Source of the DNA: an uncultured Collinsella sp.
GTDB taxonomy: Bacteria; Actinomycetota; Coriobacteriia; Coriobacteriales; Coriobacteriaceae
Assembly: GCA_949285915.1 (NCBI GenBank)
Contig: CASDZW010000021.1
Location: forward strand, 1-32,137
Reading direction: 5' to 3'
DNA length: 32,137 nt
Shown here piece by piece: positions 20,725-29,960 of this stretch. The notes under the pieces were generated by a model. That model worked only from the letters and a program-made list of their open reading frames with translations. It did no database searches and was not told the origin of the DNA. Each line of letters starts with the position of its first letter. The first letter of the stretch is position 1. The position numbers and the translations under genes are program-made.

Positions 20725-22584
20725 TTGAAGATCTTCAGCTTCCTCAAGAATCACAAGATCAACTTTGTTATCGCGTTGGTTCTTTTGCTCATCCAGGCGA
20801 ATCTCGAACTTACAGTTCCCGGCATCATGAGCAATATCGTTGACATCGGTATCGCTCGCGGCGGCCTTACCGGCGCCGCGCCCGCGGGGGCCACCGCCGC
20901 TGAGCTCGCCCAGATTCAGACCTCCTACATCCTGAGCCAAGGCGGGCTCATGCTGGGCGTGACGCTACTGTCAGTCGCGTGCTCTATTTTGGCCGCCTAC
21001 AATGCGAGCCGCACCTCCGCCGCTATCGGACGCGAGGTGCGCCATGCCCTTTACGAGCGCGTGCTTACCTACTCGCCCGCCGAGATGGAGAAGTTCTCGA
21101 CCGCATCGCTCATCACCCGTGCGACCAACGATATCCAGCAGATCCAGATGATCACGGTCATGTGCCTGCGCATTGTGCTTTTTGCCCCTTGCATGGGCAT
21201 CGGCGCCATTATCCGGGTGCTGTCGACGCCCACGGGCATGGAATGGATCTTGGTGGTCGCTATCTGCGTTATCGCTATCGCCATCGGTGTGCTTATGGGT
21301 ATCACCATGCCCAAGTTCCGCAGCATGCAGCGGCTCGTGGACCGCAACAACCTTGTGGCGCGCGAGATTCTCACCGGCATCATGCCCATTCGCGCCTTCG
21401 GCCGGCAGGTCTACGAGCAGGCGCGCTACGACGAGGCAAACCGGGCTCTTACGGGTACCTATATCTTTACCAACCGTGCCATGGCCTTTTTGGGGCCGGT
21501 GATGATGGTGGTCATGAACGCCACGACGGTCGCCATCGTCTGGTTTGGCGGTTTGGGCGTCGAGGAGGGCACCCTCGAGGTCGGTACGCTCATGGCGTAT
21601 ATCAACTATGTCATGCAGGTCATCATGAGCTTCATGATCCTCACGATGATCTCGGTCATGCTCCCGCGCGCGGGCGTTGCAGCCGAGCGCGTGCTCGAGG
21701 TGCTTGAGTGCGAGACCTCCATCCGCGAGCCTGAGGAGGGCGAGCGCGTCTCGCGTGCGGGGGAGGACGGTTGGCGCGGTGTCGTCTCGTTCAACGACGT
21801 GACCTTCACCTACCCCGATGCGGATTTGCCCACGCTCGAGCATATTGACTTCACGGTTAGGCCGGGACAAACGCTTGGCGTCATCGGTTCCACCGGATGC
21901 GGCAAGTCGACCCTCGTCCAGCTCATCCCGCGCCTGTACGATGTGACCTCGGGTTCGGTCACGCTCGACGGGGTGGATGTGAGAAACATCCCGCTCACCG
22001 AGCTGCGCGCCCAGATCGGCTACGTTCCCCAAAGGCGCATGCTGTTCTCCGGAACGGTCGAGAGCAACATCAAATATGGCGACGAGACCATGGACGACGC
22101 CCAGATGGAGCGCGCCGCGCGCATCGCGCAGGCGATTGAGTTCATCGAGGTCAAGCCCGAGGGGTACCAGAGCCCCATCGCACAGGGCGGCTCCAACGTG
22201 TCGGGCGGGCAGAACCAGCGCCTGCAGATCGCACGCGCCCTGGCGATTCAGCCGAAGGTGCTCGTTTTTGACGATTCGTTCTCTGCACTCGACTACAAGA
22301 CTGACGCGGCGCTGCGCGCGGAGCTCGCCGAAAGCTGCCGCGACGCTGCCGTCGTCATCGTCGCCCAGCGCATCGCCACCATCATGCACGCGGACGAGAT
22401 CATCGTGCTCGACGACGGGCGCATGGTCGGCAAGGGAACGCATGAGGAGCTCCTCAGGAGCTGCCCTGCCTATCTCGAGATTGCGTCCTCGCAGCTCTCC
22501 GCCGAGGAGCTCGGCCTTTCTGCCGATGCGGCCGGAGATTCGCCCGCTTGCGACGCTTCTGTTTGCGAAGGGGGTGAGCGCTGA
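20725..22584 (+). CDS. ABC exporter half-transporter with degenerate ATP site
   Basis: A 619-residue type IV ABC half-transporter: six transmembrane helices (about 1-320), then an ATPase domain. Walker A is GSTGCGKST (Lys394), the signature is VSGGQNQRLQ, and Walker B is VLVFDDSFSALD, with Asp517 in place of the catalytic Glu. The switch histidine is replaced by Gln548 (AQRIATI). These are the marks of the degenerate-site partner in heterodimeric exporters such as LmrCD or TM287/288. Start: a TTG at 20725, 5 bases after GGGGGAGG; no ATG fits as well, as the ATG at 20647 has no such site. The stop overlaps the next start by one base. Substrate unknown; drugs or peptides are usual. Confidence 0.9.
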   Translation: MKIFSFLKNHKINFVIALVLLLIQANLELTVPGIMSNIVDIGIARGGLTGAAPAGATAAELAQIQTSYILSQGGLMLGVTLLSVACSILAAYNASRTSAAIGREVRHALYERVLTYSPAEMEKFSTASLITRATNDIQQIQMITVMCLRIVLFAPCMGIGAIIRVLSTPTGMEWILVVAICVIAIAIGVLMGITMPKFRSMQRLVDRNNLVAREILTGIMPIRAFGRQVYEQARYDEANRALTGTYIFTNRAMAFLGPVMMVVMNATTVAIVWFGGLGVEEGTLEVGTLMAYINYVMQVIMSFMILTMISVMLPRAGVAAERVLEVLECETSIREPEEGERVSRAGEDGWRGVVSFNDVTFTYPDADLPTLEHIDFTVRPGQTLGVIGSTGCGKSTLVQLIPRLYDVTSGSVTLDGVDVRNIPLTELRAQIGYVPQRRMLFSGTVESNIKYGDETMDDAQMERAARIAQAIEFIEVKPEGYQSPIAQGGSNVSGGQNQRLQIARALAIQPKVLVFDDSFSALDYKTDAALRAELAESCRDAAVVIVAQRIATIMHADEIIVLDDGRMVGKGTHEELLRSCPAYLEIASSQLSAEELGLSADAAGDSPACDASVCEGGER

Positions 22585-24389
22585 TGCCCGGTCCGCGCCG
22601 TGGGCCCGCCTCCGAGCGCGCCCGTGATTTCTCCGGAACTATTAAGAAGCTTCTTGCCTACATCGCGCACGAGCGCATAGCCCTCGTTGTCTCGCTCGTC
22701 TGCGCGGTAGCGTCGGTTGTCTTCAACGTCATCGGCCCGCGCATCCTTGGCATGGCGACCACTAAGCTCTTCGAAGGGTTCACTGCCAAGCTCGCCGGTA
22801 CGGGCTCCATCGACTTCAGCGGCATCTCTTATATACTTGCCGGCCTCATGTGCCTGTACGTCACCTCGGCGCTCTTCAACCTCCTCCAGGGCTTCCTTAT
22901 GACGGGGCTCACGCAACGCGTGTGCTACCGCATGCGTCGTGCGATTATCGAGAAGATCGACCGCATGCCGCTTGCCTACTTTGAGCGTACGAGTACAGGC
23001 GACGTCCTGTCGCGCATCACCAACGACGTGGACACCGTCGGCCAGTCGCTCAATCAGTGCGTGACGCAGGTGGTGACTTCGGTGACCCAGCTCATTGGCG
23101 TTACCGTCATGATGCTGTCGCTCTCGCTTGAGCTCGCGGGCATCACGTTTATCACCATCCCCGTTTCACTCGTGCTGGTGGTTATCGTCGTGCGCGCCTC
23201 TCAGCGCTACTTCCGCCAGCAGCAGGCGCTGCTCGGCCGGGTGGACGGCATTGTCGAGGAGAGCTTCTCCGGGCAGAGCGTCATCAAGGTCTTCAACCGC
23301 GAGGACCGCGCGCTTGCCGACTTCGATCAGGACAACGACCGCCTCTACCACGCCGGCTGGAAGAGCCAGTTCCTCTCCGGCCTCATGCACCCCATCATGA
23401 ACTTCGTTGCCAACCTCGCCTATGTGGCGGTGGTTGCCGTGGGTGCCTTCCTTGCGATCGCGGGCACGATCACTGTGGGCGATATCCAGGCCTTCATGCA
23501 GTACGTGCGCAACTTTACGCAGCCCATCACCCAGCTCACGCAGGTATCGAACATGGTCCAGATGCTTTCTGCGGCGGCGGAGCGCGTGTTCGAGTTCCTG
23601 GACGCACCGGAGGAGACCCCCGACGCCCCCGCGCGCGCCACGGGCACCTGCGAGGGGAGGGTGAGCTTTAACCACGTGCGCTTTGGCTACACGCCCGATA
23701 AGACCATCATCCACGACTTCTCCTGTGAGGTGGAGCCGGGCGAGACCGTCGCCATCGTCGGTCCTACCGGTGCGGGCAAGACCACCCTCATGAAGCTCCT
23801 CATGCGCTTTTACGACGTCGACGCGGGCGCGATCTTGGTCGACGGCGTGGACGTGCGCGACCGCCCGCGTGACGAGCTGCGGAGCGACTTTGCCATGGTG
23901 CTCCAAGATACGTGGCTTTTTGAGGGCACGATTGCCGAGAACATCCGCTACGGCCGCGAGGGGGCGTCCGATGACGAGGTGAGGGCCGCCGCCCGCGCCG
24001 CGCTCGCCGACCACTTCATCCGCACGCTGCCGGGTGGCTACGACTTCTGCTTGAACGAGGACGCCTCCAACGTGAGCCAGGGCCAAAAGCAGCTTCTCAC
24101 GATTGCGCGCGCCTTCATTGCGGACCGCCCCATCCTCATTCTCGACGAGGCGACCTCCAACGTGGACACGCGCACCGAGGAGCGCATCCAGCGCGCGATG
24201 GACGCCCTCATGCAGGGGAGGACGAGCTTCGTTATTGCGCATCGCCTCTCCACGATACGCTCGGCCGATAAGATCTTGGTTCTGCGCGACGGCGACATCG
24301 TGGAGTCGGGTACGCATGAGGAGCTGCTTGCGCAGGGCGGTTTCTACGCAGGGCTTTACAACAGCCAGTTTGAGGACGTGGGCGAGTAG
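22584..24389 (+). CDS. ABC exporter half-transporter, catalytic partner
   Basis: A 601-residue half-transporter that pairs with the preceding gene. A transmembrane domain fills about 25-335. In the ATPase domain, Walker A is GPTGAGKTT (Lys399), Walker B is LILDEATSNVD with the catalytic Glu522, and the switch histidine is His553 in IAHRLSTI. The signature is VSQGQKQLL, with Gln where the canonical motif has Gly, as in TM288-type partners. Thus only one of the two composite sites should hydrolyse ATP fast. The one-base overlap (TGATG) with the upstream gene favours equal production of both halves. Confidence 0.92.
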   Translation: MPGPRRGPASERARDFSGTIKKLLAYIAHERIALVVSLVCAVASVVFNVIGPRILGMATTKLFEGFTAKLAGTGSIDFSGISYILAGLMCLYVTSALFNLLQGFLMTGLTQRVCYRMRRAIIEKIDRMPLAYFERTSTGDVLSRITNDVDTVGQSLNQCVTQVVTSVTQLIGVTVMMLSLSLELAGITFITIPVSLVLVVIVVRASQRYFRQQQALLGRVDGIVEESFSGQSVIKVFNREDRALADFDQDNDRLYHAGWKSQFLSGLMHPIMNFVANLAYVAVVAVGAFLAIAGTITVGDIQAFMQYVRNFTQPITQLTQVSNMVQMLSAAAERVFEFLDAPEETPDAPARATGTCEGRVSFNHVRFGYTPDKTIIHDFSCEVEPGETVAIVGPTGAGKTTLMKLLMRFYDVDAGAILVDGVDVRDRPRDELRSDFAMVLQDTWLFEGTIAENIRYGREGASDDEVRAAARAALADHFIRTLPGGYDFCLNEDASNVSQGQKQLLTIARAFIADRPILILDEATSNVDTRTEERIQRAMDALMQGRTSFVIAHRLSTIRSADKILVLRDGDIVESGTHEELLAQGGFYAGLYNSQFEDVGE

Positions 24390-24473
24390 CTTGTGCTGGC
24401 GGGAGCGTCGAGTCCTAAGGGGACGGCGCGCCCGCCGCTCATCCGATGGAGTTTCATATTGCTCCCGTGTTCT

Positions 24474-24503
24474 TTGCGCAGGGACTCTCCGTCGTAGTAA
24501 GAT
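24474..24503 (+). promoter_or_regulatory. Candidate promoter of the asp23-fakA-recG group
   Basis: TTGCGC (24474-24479) and TAAGAT (24498-24503) are 18 bases apart, in the 165-base gap after the exporter. Box quality is moderate (3 of 6 and 4 of 6). Confidence 0.35.
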
Positions 24504-24554
24504 ACGGTAGATTACTCCCACGATTCGATGCCTCTGCATCAGATAGGAGATCCC

Positions 24555-24911
24555 GTGTCTGATACCATCACCGGCGCACTCAGTGTCTCCAACGACGTCA
24601 TCGCCGACATCGCGGGTTACGCCGCCCTTTCCTGCTACGGTGTCGTAGGGATGGACGAGCAGCTCCAGGGCGCCGAGAGCGTCCGACTCCTTCCCGGGCA
24701 GCGCCTGCGCAAGGGCGTTCTTGTCACGAGCGACGAGGGCGGCCTGCGCGTCGATCTGCATGTCGTGCTCGAGAACGGCGTCAACATGAAGTCCGTCTGC
24801 GAGAACCTGTCGAGTGCGGTCACCTTCACCCTGCAGGAGATTGCGCAGATCGATCCGGCGAAACTCACCGTGGGCATCCATATCGAGGCCCTCAAGAATC
24901 GCCTGAGCTAA
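24555..24911 (+). CDS. Asp23/Gls24 (YloU-like) envelope stress family protein
   Basis: A 118-residue DUF322 protein. The central ADIAGYAALSCYGVVGM is the family core. In Staphylococcus, Asp23 lies at the membrane via a partner and affects cell wall stress; YloU-type members are nearly always next to fakA, as here (32 bases before it). The role of this version is unknown. GTG at 24555 follows AGGAG by 5 bases; an upstream in-frame ATG lacks a ribosome site. Confidence 0.88.
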   Translation: MSDTITGALSVSNDVIADIAGYAALSCYGVVGMDEQLQGAESVRLLPGQRLRKGVLVTSDEGGLRVDLHVVLENGVNMKSVCENLSSAVTFTLQEIAQIDPAKLTVGIHIEALKNRLS

Positions 24912-24943
24912 GGCCTGGATACGGAACAACGGAGAGAACTGAC

Positions 24944-26614
24944 ATGATCGCCAAAACAATTCGCACCTGCTTTCCCATCGCGGCAAACGCCGTCTCGGAC
25001 TGCTCCGAGGAGATCAATAAGCTGAACGTGTTCCCGGTCCCCGATGGAGATACGGGCACCAACATGTCGCTCACCCTTGCCTCGGTCGTGAAGGAGCTCA
25101 GCTCCCTTCCGGCCGATGCCGACATGGAGGCCATCGCCGGCGCCATCACCCACGGCTCGCTCATGGGCGCGCGCGGCAACTCCGGTGTCATCACCTCGCA
25201 GATCCTGCGCGGTGTCGCCGAGGGCCTTGTGGGCGCTACCGACCCTGCGAGCGCCTCGGATGTCGCCGCAGCGCTCCGCCGCTCCGTCAAGGTCGCCTTC
25301 AAGGCCGTCCGCAAGCCCGTCGAGGGAACCATCCTCACGGTTCTGCGTGACATCTCCACGCGTGCCGATGCCTGCGAGAAGGCACATGACTCTGTCGAGG
25401 ATACGCTCGATGCCATCGTCGTCGAGGCGTATCAGTCCGTGGCTCGTACCCCCGACCTGCTGCCCGTCCTGAAGGAGAACGGCGTGGTCGACTCGGGTGC
25501 CTTCGGCTTTGCCATCTTCCTCGAGGCGTTTGTGAACGCGGCTCTTGGCCGCGACCTCCGTCAGGGCGAGGAGTTCTCCACCACGTTCGAGGCGACCGGC
25601 GAGACCGCTCGCGAGGGCGCGCTCGATCGCGTCAAGATCGAGGCGAACGACGACTGGGAGGGCTCCGAGTACCGCTACTGCAACGAGTTCCTCTTCAAGG
25701 CGGACGCCCCGTTCAACGAGGATGAATGCCTGGCGTTCCTCGCCTCCATGGGTGACTGCGAGCTTCTGGTGGGTTCGTATCCCGACTACAAGATCCATGT
25801 TCACTCCAATACGCCCAACCTCGTGCTCGAGCACATGCTCAAGCTCGGTCAGGTCTACGAGGTCTTCATCCACAACATGGAGATGGAGGCTCACGAGCGC
25901 ACCGCTAAGATTCACGCCGACCAGGATGCCGAGGCAGCCGAGCCCGCTAAGGCTCTTGGTTACGTCGCGGTTGCCGCAGGCTCCGGCGAGGCGGAGATTC
26001 TGACCTCGCTCGGTGTCGATGTCGTCGTCTCCGGCGGCCAGACCATGAACCCCTCCACGGCCGACCTGCTCGACGCCGTGAACGCGGTAAACGCCGAGTC
26101 CGTGATCATCCTGCCCAACAACGGCAACATCCGCATGGCCGCCGAGGCCGCGGCGACCGCCTGCGAGGACAAGCAGGTCGCCGTCGTTCCGACCAAGACC
26201 GTGCCGCAGGCGTTCTCGGCACTCTTTGCCGTTCTGCCCGACTCGTCCTTTGAGGACGCGGTCGCCGCTATGACCGAGGCCGCTGCCGAGGTCCGCGACG
26301 GTGAGGTCACCACCGCCGTGCGCGATTCCGCCGCCTCCGATGGCACGCCCATCCACGCAGGTGACGTCATGGGTATCATCGACGACTCCATTGACATCGT
26401 AGGTTCCGACGTGAAGCAGGTCACTCTCGACTGCATCAACCGCATGCAGGCAGACGAGGAGGGCGACTCCCTCACGATTCTCGCCGGCTCCGATATGGAT
26501 GATGAGGCCTTCCAGGATCTTCTCGACGCCATCGAGGAGGCCCAGCCCGACCTCGAGATCGATGCTCACCGTGGCGAGCAGCCGCTCTATCCCATCATCT
26601 TCTCGATCGAGTAA
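24944..26614 (+). CDS. fakA: Fatty acid kinase catalytic subunit FakA (DhaL domain)
   Basis: Phosphorylates fatty acids held by a FakB carrier, giving acyl phosphate for phospholipid synthesis. It is 556 residues. Residues 1 to about 200 form the DhaL (DAK2) kinase domain with NVFPVPDGDTGTNM (Asp34, Asp36 for magnesium) and HGSLMGARGNSGVITSQ. The C-terminal part (about 320-556) is the FakA-specific FakB-binding region, with VVVSGGQTMNPST and ILPNNGNI. No fakB is in the window. The plsX gene at the far end uses the same product, acyl phosphate, so the chromosome segment contains two entry points of that pool. Confidence 0.92.
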   Translation: MIAKTIRTCFPIAANAVSDCSEEINKLNVFPVPDGDTGTNMSLTLASVVKELSSLPADADMEAIAGAITHGSLMGARGNSGVITSQILRGVAEGLVGATDPASASDVAAALRRSVKVAFKAVRKPVEGTILTVLRDISTRADACEKAHDSVEDTLDAIVVEAYQSVARTPDLLPVLKENGVVDSGAFGFAIFLEAFVNAALGRDLRQGEEFSTTFEATGETAREGALDRVKIEANDDWEGSEYRYCNEFLFKADAPFNEDECLAFLASMGDCELLVGSYPDYKIHVHSNTPNLVLEHMLKLGQVYEVFIHNMEMEAHERTAKIHADQDAEAAEPAKALGYVAVAAGSGEAEILTSLGVDVVVSGGQTMNPSTADLLDAVNAVNAESVIILPNNGNIRMAAEAAATACEDKQVAVVPTKTVPQAFSALFAVLPDSSFEDAVAAMTEAAAEVRDGEVTTAVRDSAASDGTPIHAGDVMGIIDDSIDIVGSDVKQVTLDCINRMQADEEGDSLTILAGSDMDDEAFQDLLDAIEEAQPDLEIDAHRGEQPLYPIIFSIE

Positions 26615-26625
26615 GCGGGATTGGG

Positions 26626-28797
26626 GTGACGGTCTCGCTCACGGCGAGCGCGACGCGTCTCGCCGCCACCTCTGCGCTCGCGGATGACGTGAGCCGTCTC
26701 AAATTTGTATCTGGTGCACGGGAGGAGGCCCTCCGCAGGCTCGGTATCGAGCGTGTGGAGGACCTCCTCCTCCATATTCCGCGGCGCTATCTCGACTTCT
26801 CGCACGCCTACCGTATCGAGGATGCGCCGTTGGGCGAGGTGGCGACGGTCGTTGCGCGCGTCGACCGCGTGACGCAGCGTCGTCCGCGTCCGCGCATGAC
26901 GGTCGTCGAGGTCTCGCTCGTTGATGACACCGGGGTTCTTCAGGTCGCCTTCTTCAAGCAGCCCTGGATAGCCCAGCAGCTTGAGCCCGGGATGCGCGTC
27001 GCGGTGATGGGTAAGGTCGAGTTCGCCTACGGGTTCAAGCAGATGGCCTCCCCGCATTACGAGGTGCTCGACGATGAGGCGTCCGGCACCATCATGCCGG
27101 TCCATCCGGTGGGAGAGGGCATCTCCGCCGCCTGGATGCGCCGCATCGTGTCGGTCGCGCTCGAGCGCTCGGTGACGCTCTCTGACTATCTGCCCGCGCG
27201 CCTGCGCACGAAGCGCCGCCTTATGAGCCTCGCTCGAGCGCTTCGCTCCATCCACTTTCCCCACGATATGTCCGAGCGGAATCAGGCGAGGACGCGCCTT
27301 GCCTACGACGAGCTTCTGTTGCTGCAGCTGGCGCTTCGCTTGCGCAACGATGCGAACCTGCTTGACGTCGCACCTTGCGCTCATCGCGTAGGCGAGCACG
27401 TCGAGGCACTCCGCCGCGCTCTCCCTTTCGCGCTTTCCGAGGAACAGGATGCGGCGGTGCGGGATATCCTCGCCGATATGACCGACGCCGGCCATATCAT
27501 GAACCGCCTGCTGCTCGGCGACGTTGGCACGGGTAAAACGGCTGTCGCGTGCTTTGGTCTCGCCGCTGCGGCAGATAGCGGCACCCAGGCGGCGGTTATG
27601 GCTCCCACCGGGGTGCTCGCCCGCCAGTATGCACAGAAATGCGGACCTTTGCTCGATGCGGCGGGCATAAGCTGGACCCTTATCACCGGCGCCACGCCCG
27701 CTCCCGAGCGCGAGGAGGCGACCCGGCGCCTGCGCAACGGTGAGATCACGGTTGCCTTTGGCACGCAGGCGCTGCTCTCAGACGACGTAGTGTTTCATGA
27801 GCTGACGCTCGTGGTGATCGACGAGCAACACCGCTTTGGCGTCGGGCAGCGCAACGCCTTGCGTTCGAAGGGCCCGGGCGCCGACCTTCTCGTCATGACC
27901 GCCACGCCCATCCCGCGCACGCTTGCGCTCTCGGTCTACGGCGACCTCGACACGAGCGTCATCCGCCATCGGCCCGTGCCGGGCGCGGGGGTGGCGACGC
28001 GCGTGCTCACCGAGGCAAACCGCGACATCGCCTACGATGCCATCCGGGAGGCGCTCGCGCGCGGCGAGCAGGCGTATGTGATCTGCCCGCTCGTCGAGGC
28101 GGGCGACCCCTTGAGCGAGCTCGAAGTGGTGCCGGGTGCAGAGGATATGCTGGATTCGTCTGCGAAGACAAAGGCCGCTCCCGCCCTGCACGACGTTGCC
28201 CATGAGGTGGAGGAGCTCAAGAGGGTCTTTGCAGGCGTCCGTGTAGAGGTGCTCACCGGACGGATGCGCGCGGCCGAGAAGGATGCCGTCATCGATGCCT
28301 TCCGGCGCAACGAGGTGCAGGTGCTGGTGTCCACCACCGTAGTCGAGGTGGGCGTCGACGTGCCCTCGGCCACGGTTATGGTGATCGAGAACGGCGAGCG
28401 CTTTGGTCTGGCGACCCTGCATCAGCTGCGCGGTCGCGTGGGTCGCGGCGACATCTCGGGCAGATGCTTTGTCATGATGCAGACAAAGACCAAGCGAAAC
28501 TCCACCGCCTACCAGCGCCTCGAGGCGCTGGAGAAGACAGAGGACGGCTTTGCCCTGGCAGAGCTCGACCTGCGTCTTCGTCATGAGGGGGAGATACTGG
28601 GCTTTCGCCAGAGCGGCGGGGTGAGCCTAAGGTTCGTCGATCTGGACGAGGACGTTGAGATTATCGAGGCGGCGCAGCGTGACGCAAAGCAGCTGCTCAC
28701 GTACTCGAGGGATTTGGGGGCGTGCGCGACGACCCCCTTGCGGCAGGAGGTTATCGTGCGCTACGGCGACGTGTTCAAAGAGGTGAGCGGCGGATGA
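26626..28797 (+). CDS. recG: ATP-dependent DNA helicase RecG
   Basis: Remodels stalled replication forks and branched DNA. It is 723 residues. An N-terminal wedge OB fold (about 75-190) comes first. The helicase core has Walker A LLLGDVGTGKTAVA (Lys304), the DEQH box VVIDEQHRFGVGQR, MTATPIPRTLALSVYGDLD, and motif VI QLRGRVGRG. A short insertion (VVPGAEDMLDSSAKTKAA) lies between motifs IV and V, where RecG proteins vary. The start is GTG with a weak ribosome site (GGGATTGGG), 11 bases after fakA, so coupling is probable. The stop overlaps rsmD by 4 bases. Confidence 0.96.
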   Translation: MTVSLTASATRLAATSALADDVSRLKFVSGAREEALRRLGIERVEDLLLHIPRRYLDFSHAYRIEDAPLGEVATVVARVDRVTQRRPRPRMTVVEVSLVDDTGVLQVAFFKQPWIAQQLEPGMRVAVMGKVEFAYGFKQMASPHYEVLDDEASGTIMPVHPVGEGISAAWMRRIVSVALERSVTLSDYLPARLRTKRRLMSLARALRSIHFPHDMSERNQARTRLAYDELLLLQLALRLRNDANLLDVAPCAHRVGEHVEALRRALPFALSEEQDAAVRDILADMTDAGHIMNRLLLGDVGTGKTAVACFGLAAAADSGTQAAVMAPTGVLARQYAQKCGPLLDAAGISWTLITGATPAPEREEATRRLRNGEITVAFGTQALLSDDVVFHELTLVVIDEQHRFGVGQRNALRSKGPGADLLVMTATPIPRTLALSVYGDLDTSVIRHRPVPGAGVATRVLTEANRDIAYDAIREALARGEQAYVICPLVEAGDPLSELEVVPGAEDMLDSSAKTKAAPALHDVAHEVEELKRVFAGVRVEVLTGRMRAAEKDAVIDAFRRNEVQVLVSTTVVEVGVDVPSATVMVIENGERFGLATLHQLRGRVGRGDISGRCFVMMQTKTKRNSTAYQRLEALEKTEDGFALAELDLRLRHEGEILGFRQSGGVSLRFVDLDEDVEIIEAAQRDAKQLLTYSRDLGACATTPLRQEVIVRYGDVFKEVSGG

Positions 28798-29369
28798 GAG
28801 TCGTTGGAGGGGATTGGCGGGGGAGAAGGATCTTCGAGCCCGAGGGGAGCGACGTCACGCGTCCCACGACGGACCGTGTTCGCGAGGCGATGGCGTCTAT
28901 GGTGAACTCCGCGCTGGATGAGGGCATTGAGGGTGTGTGCGTGCTCGACGCCTTCGCAGGCTCCGGTGCTCTCGGTATCGAGATGCTCTCGCGCGGCGCG
29001 GCGTTTTCGCTGTTCGTTGATGCCGATAGAAAGGCGGCGGCGCTTGTCCGCAAGAACCTCGAGAGCCTGGGCGCCGGCGCCGAGCGGTACCGGGTTGTCG
29101 TCGGCGACGTCTCTGCGCTTGCGGCGCGGGGACGCCTTGCGGGCGGCCCCTTCGACCTCATCATGCTCGACCCGCCGTATGCCTTAGGTCCTGAGCCCGT
29201 CGAGCGTCTGCTCGACGATCTTATCGCCGCCGGGCTCGTTGCCCCCGGGGCGCTCGCGGTCGTGGAGCACGCGGCGCGCGATGCCGGCGCGCGGCCCGAG
29301 GGCTTTGAGGTCCTGCGCGAGAAGCGCTACGGCATCACGGCGGTGGACCTTCTGCGCTACGTCGGCTAG
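28794..29369 (+). CDS. rsmD: 16S rRNA (guanine-N2) methyltransferase RsmD
   Basis: Methylates G966 (E. coli numbering) of 16S rRNA using SAM. It is 191 residues, of normal length. The start MRVVGGDWRGRRI and RPTTDRVREAMASM are the substrate-recognition N-terminus. SAM motif I is FAGSGALGIEMLSRGA (from Phe54), and the catalytic motif is DPPY (126-129). The ATG overlaps the recG stop (ATGA), and the coaD gene follows after 33 bases, the usual order in Gram-positive bacteria. Confidence 0.95.
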   Translation: MRVVGGDWRGRRIFEPEGSDVTRPTTDRVREAMASMVNSALDEGIEGVCVLDAFAGSGALGIEMLSRGAAFSLFVDADRKAAALVRKNLESLGAGAERYRVVVGDVSALAARGRLAGGPFDLIMLDPPYALGPEPVERLLDDLIAAGLVAPGALAVVEHAARDAGARPEGFEVLREKRYGITAVDLLRYVG

Positions 29370-29402
29370 CATACGCATGTGACGCCAATCTGGAGGAGCC
29401 CT

Positions 29403-29900
29403 ATGAGCGGAAACATCACCCACGTTCTCGTGCCGGGAACGTTTGACCCCATCACCTACGGACATATCGATGTCGCCCGGCGCGCGCGGCGCATCTGCCC
29501 CCACGTCACCGTCGCCGTTGCGGCGTCTCTCGGCAAAAACGGCGTGGGTACGACTTTCTCGCTCGAGGAGCGCGTCGAGCTCGCCAAAGAGGCGCTCGCC
29601 GATATCGACGGTATCGAGGTGAGGCCGTTCACGGGCCTGCTCGTCGACTTTGCGCGCGAGATCGGGGCGGAAGCCGTCGTCAAGGGCCTGCGCGCGATGA
29701 CCGACTTTGAGTACGAGCTCCAGCAGGCGGACCTCAACTACCGGCTCGACCCCGATCTCGAGAGCATCTTTGTGATGAGCAGCCCCGAGTTTGGCTACCT
29801 CTCGTCATCGGCCGTCCGCCAGATCGCCTCGTGCGGCGGCGACGTGTCGCTCTTTGTCCCGGCGTGTGTCGCCTGCGCGCTCAAAGACCGGTTCAAATAG
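29403..29900 (+). CDS. coaD: Phosphopantetheine adenylyltransferase
   Basis: Forms dephospho-CoA from 4'-phosphopantetheine and ATP, the fourth step of coenzyme A synthesis. It is 165 residues. The nucleotidyltransferase motif VPGTFDPITYGH contains the TxGH site (18-21), and the C-terminal block LSSSAVRQIASCGGDVS matches the ISS-type motif. GGAGGAG precedes the ATG; the open frame upstream lacks a site and family residues. Confidence 0.96.
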   Translation: MSGNITHVLVPGTFDPITYGHIDVARRARRICPHVTVAVAASLGKNGVGTTFSLEERVELAKEALADIDGIEVRPFTGLLVDFAREIGAEAVVKGLRAMTDFEYELQQADLNYRLDPDLESIFVMSSPEFGYLSSSAVRQIASCGGDVSLFVPACVACALKDRFK

Positions 29901-29916
29901 CTAAACGAGACGTATG

Positions 29917-29925
29917 TGGTACTAT
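29917..29925 (+). promoter_or_regulatory. Candidate extended -10 promoter of the coiled-coil gene
   Basis: TGG followed by TACTAT (4 of 6), 17 bases after the coaD stop and 35 bases before the next start. No -35 box at the normal distance. Confidence 0.35.
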
Positions 29926-29960
29926 CAAGACTTGATATGCACCCAATGAAAGGAGACGGG

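Noticed and set aside
20318-20728. A 136-codon plus-strand frame in the gap before the exporter.
   Set aside because: No ribosome site, starts inside the rpmB leader, and the protein has an unlikely composition with no domain.
23166-24986. A 606-codon open frame on the minus strand.
   Set aside because: Antisense shadow of the second ABC gene and the asp23-like gene.
24908-26569. A 553-codon open frame on the minus strand.
   Set aside because: Antisense shadow of fakA; no recognisable domain.
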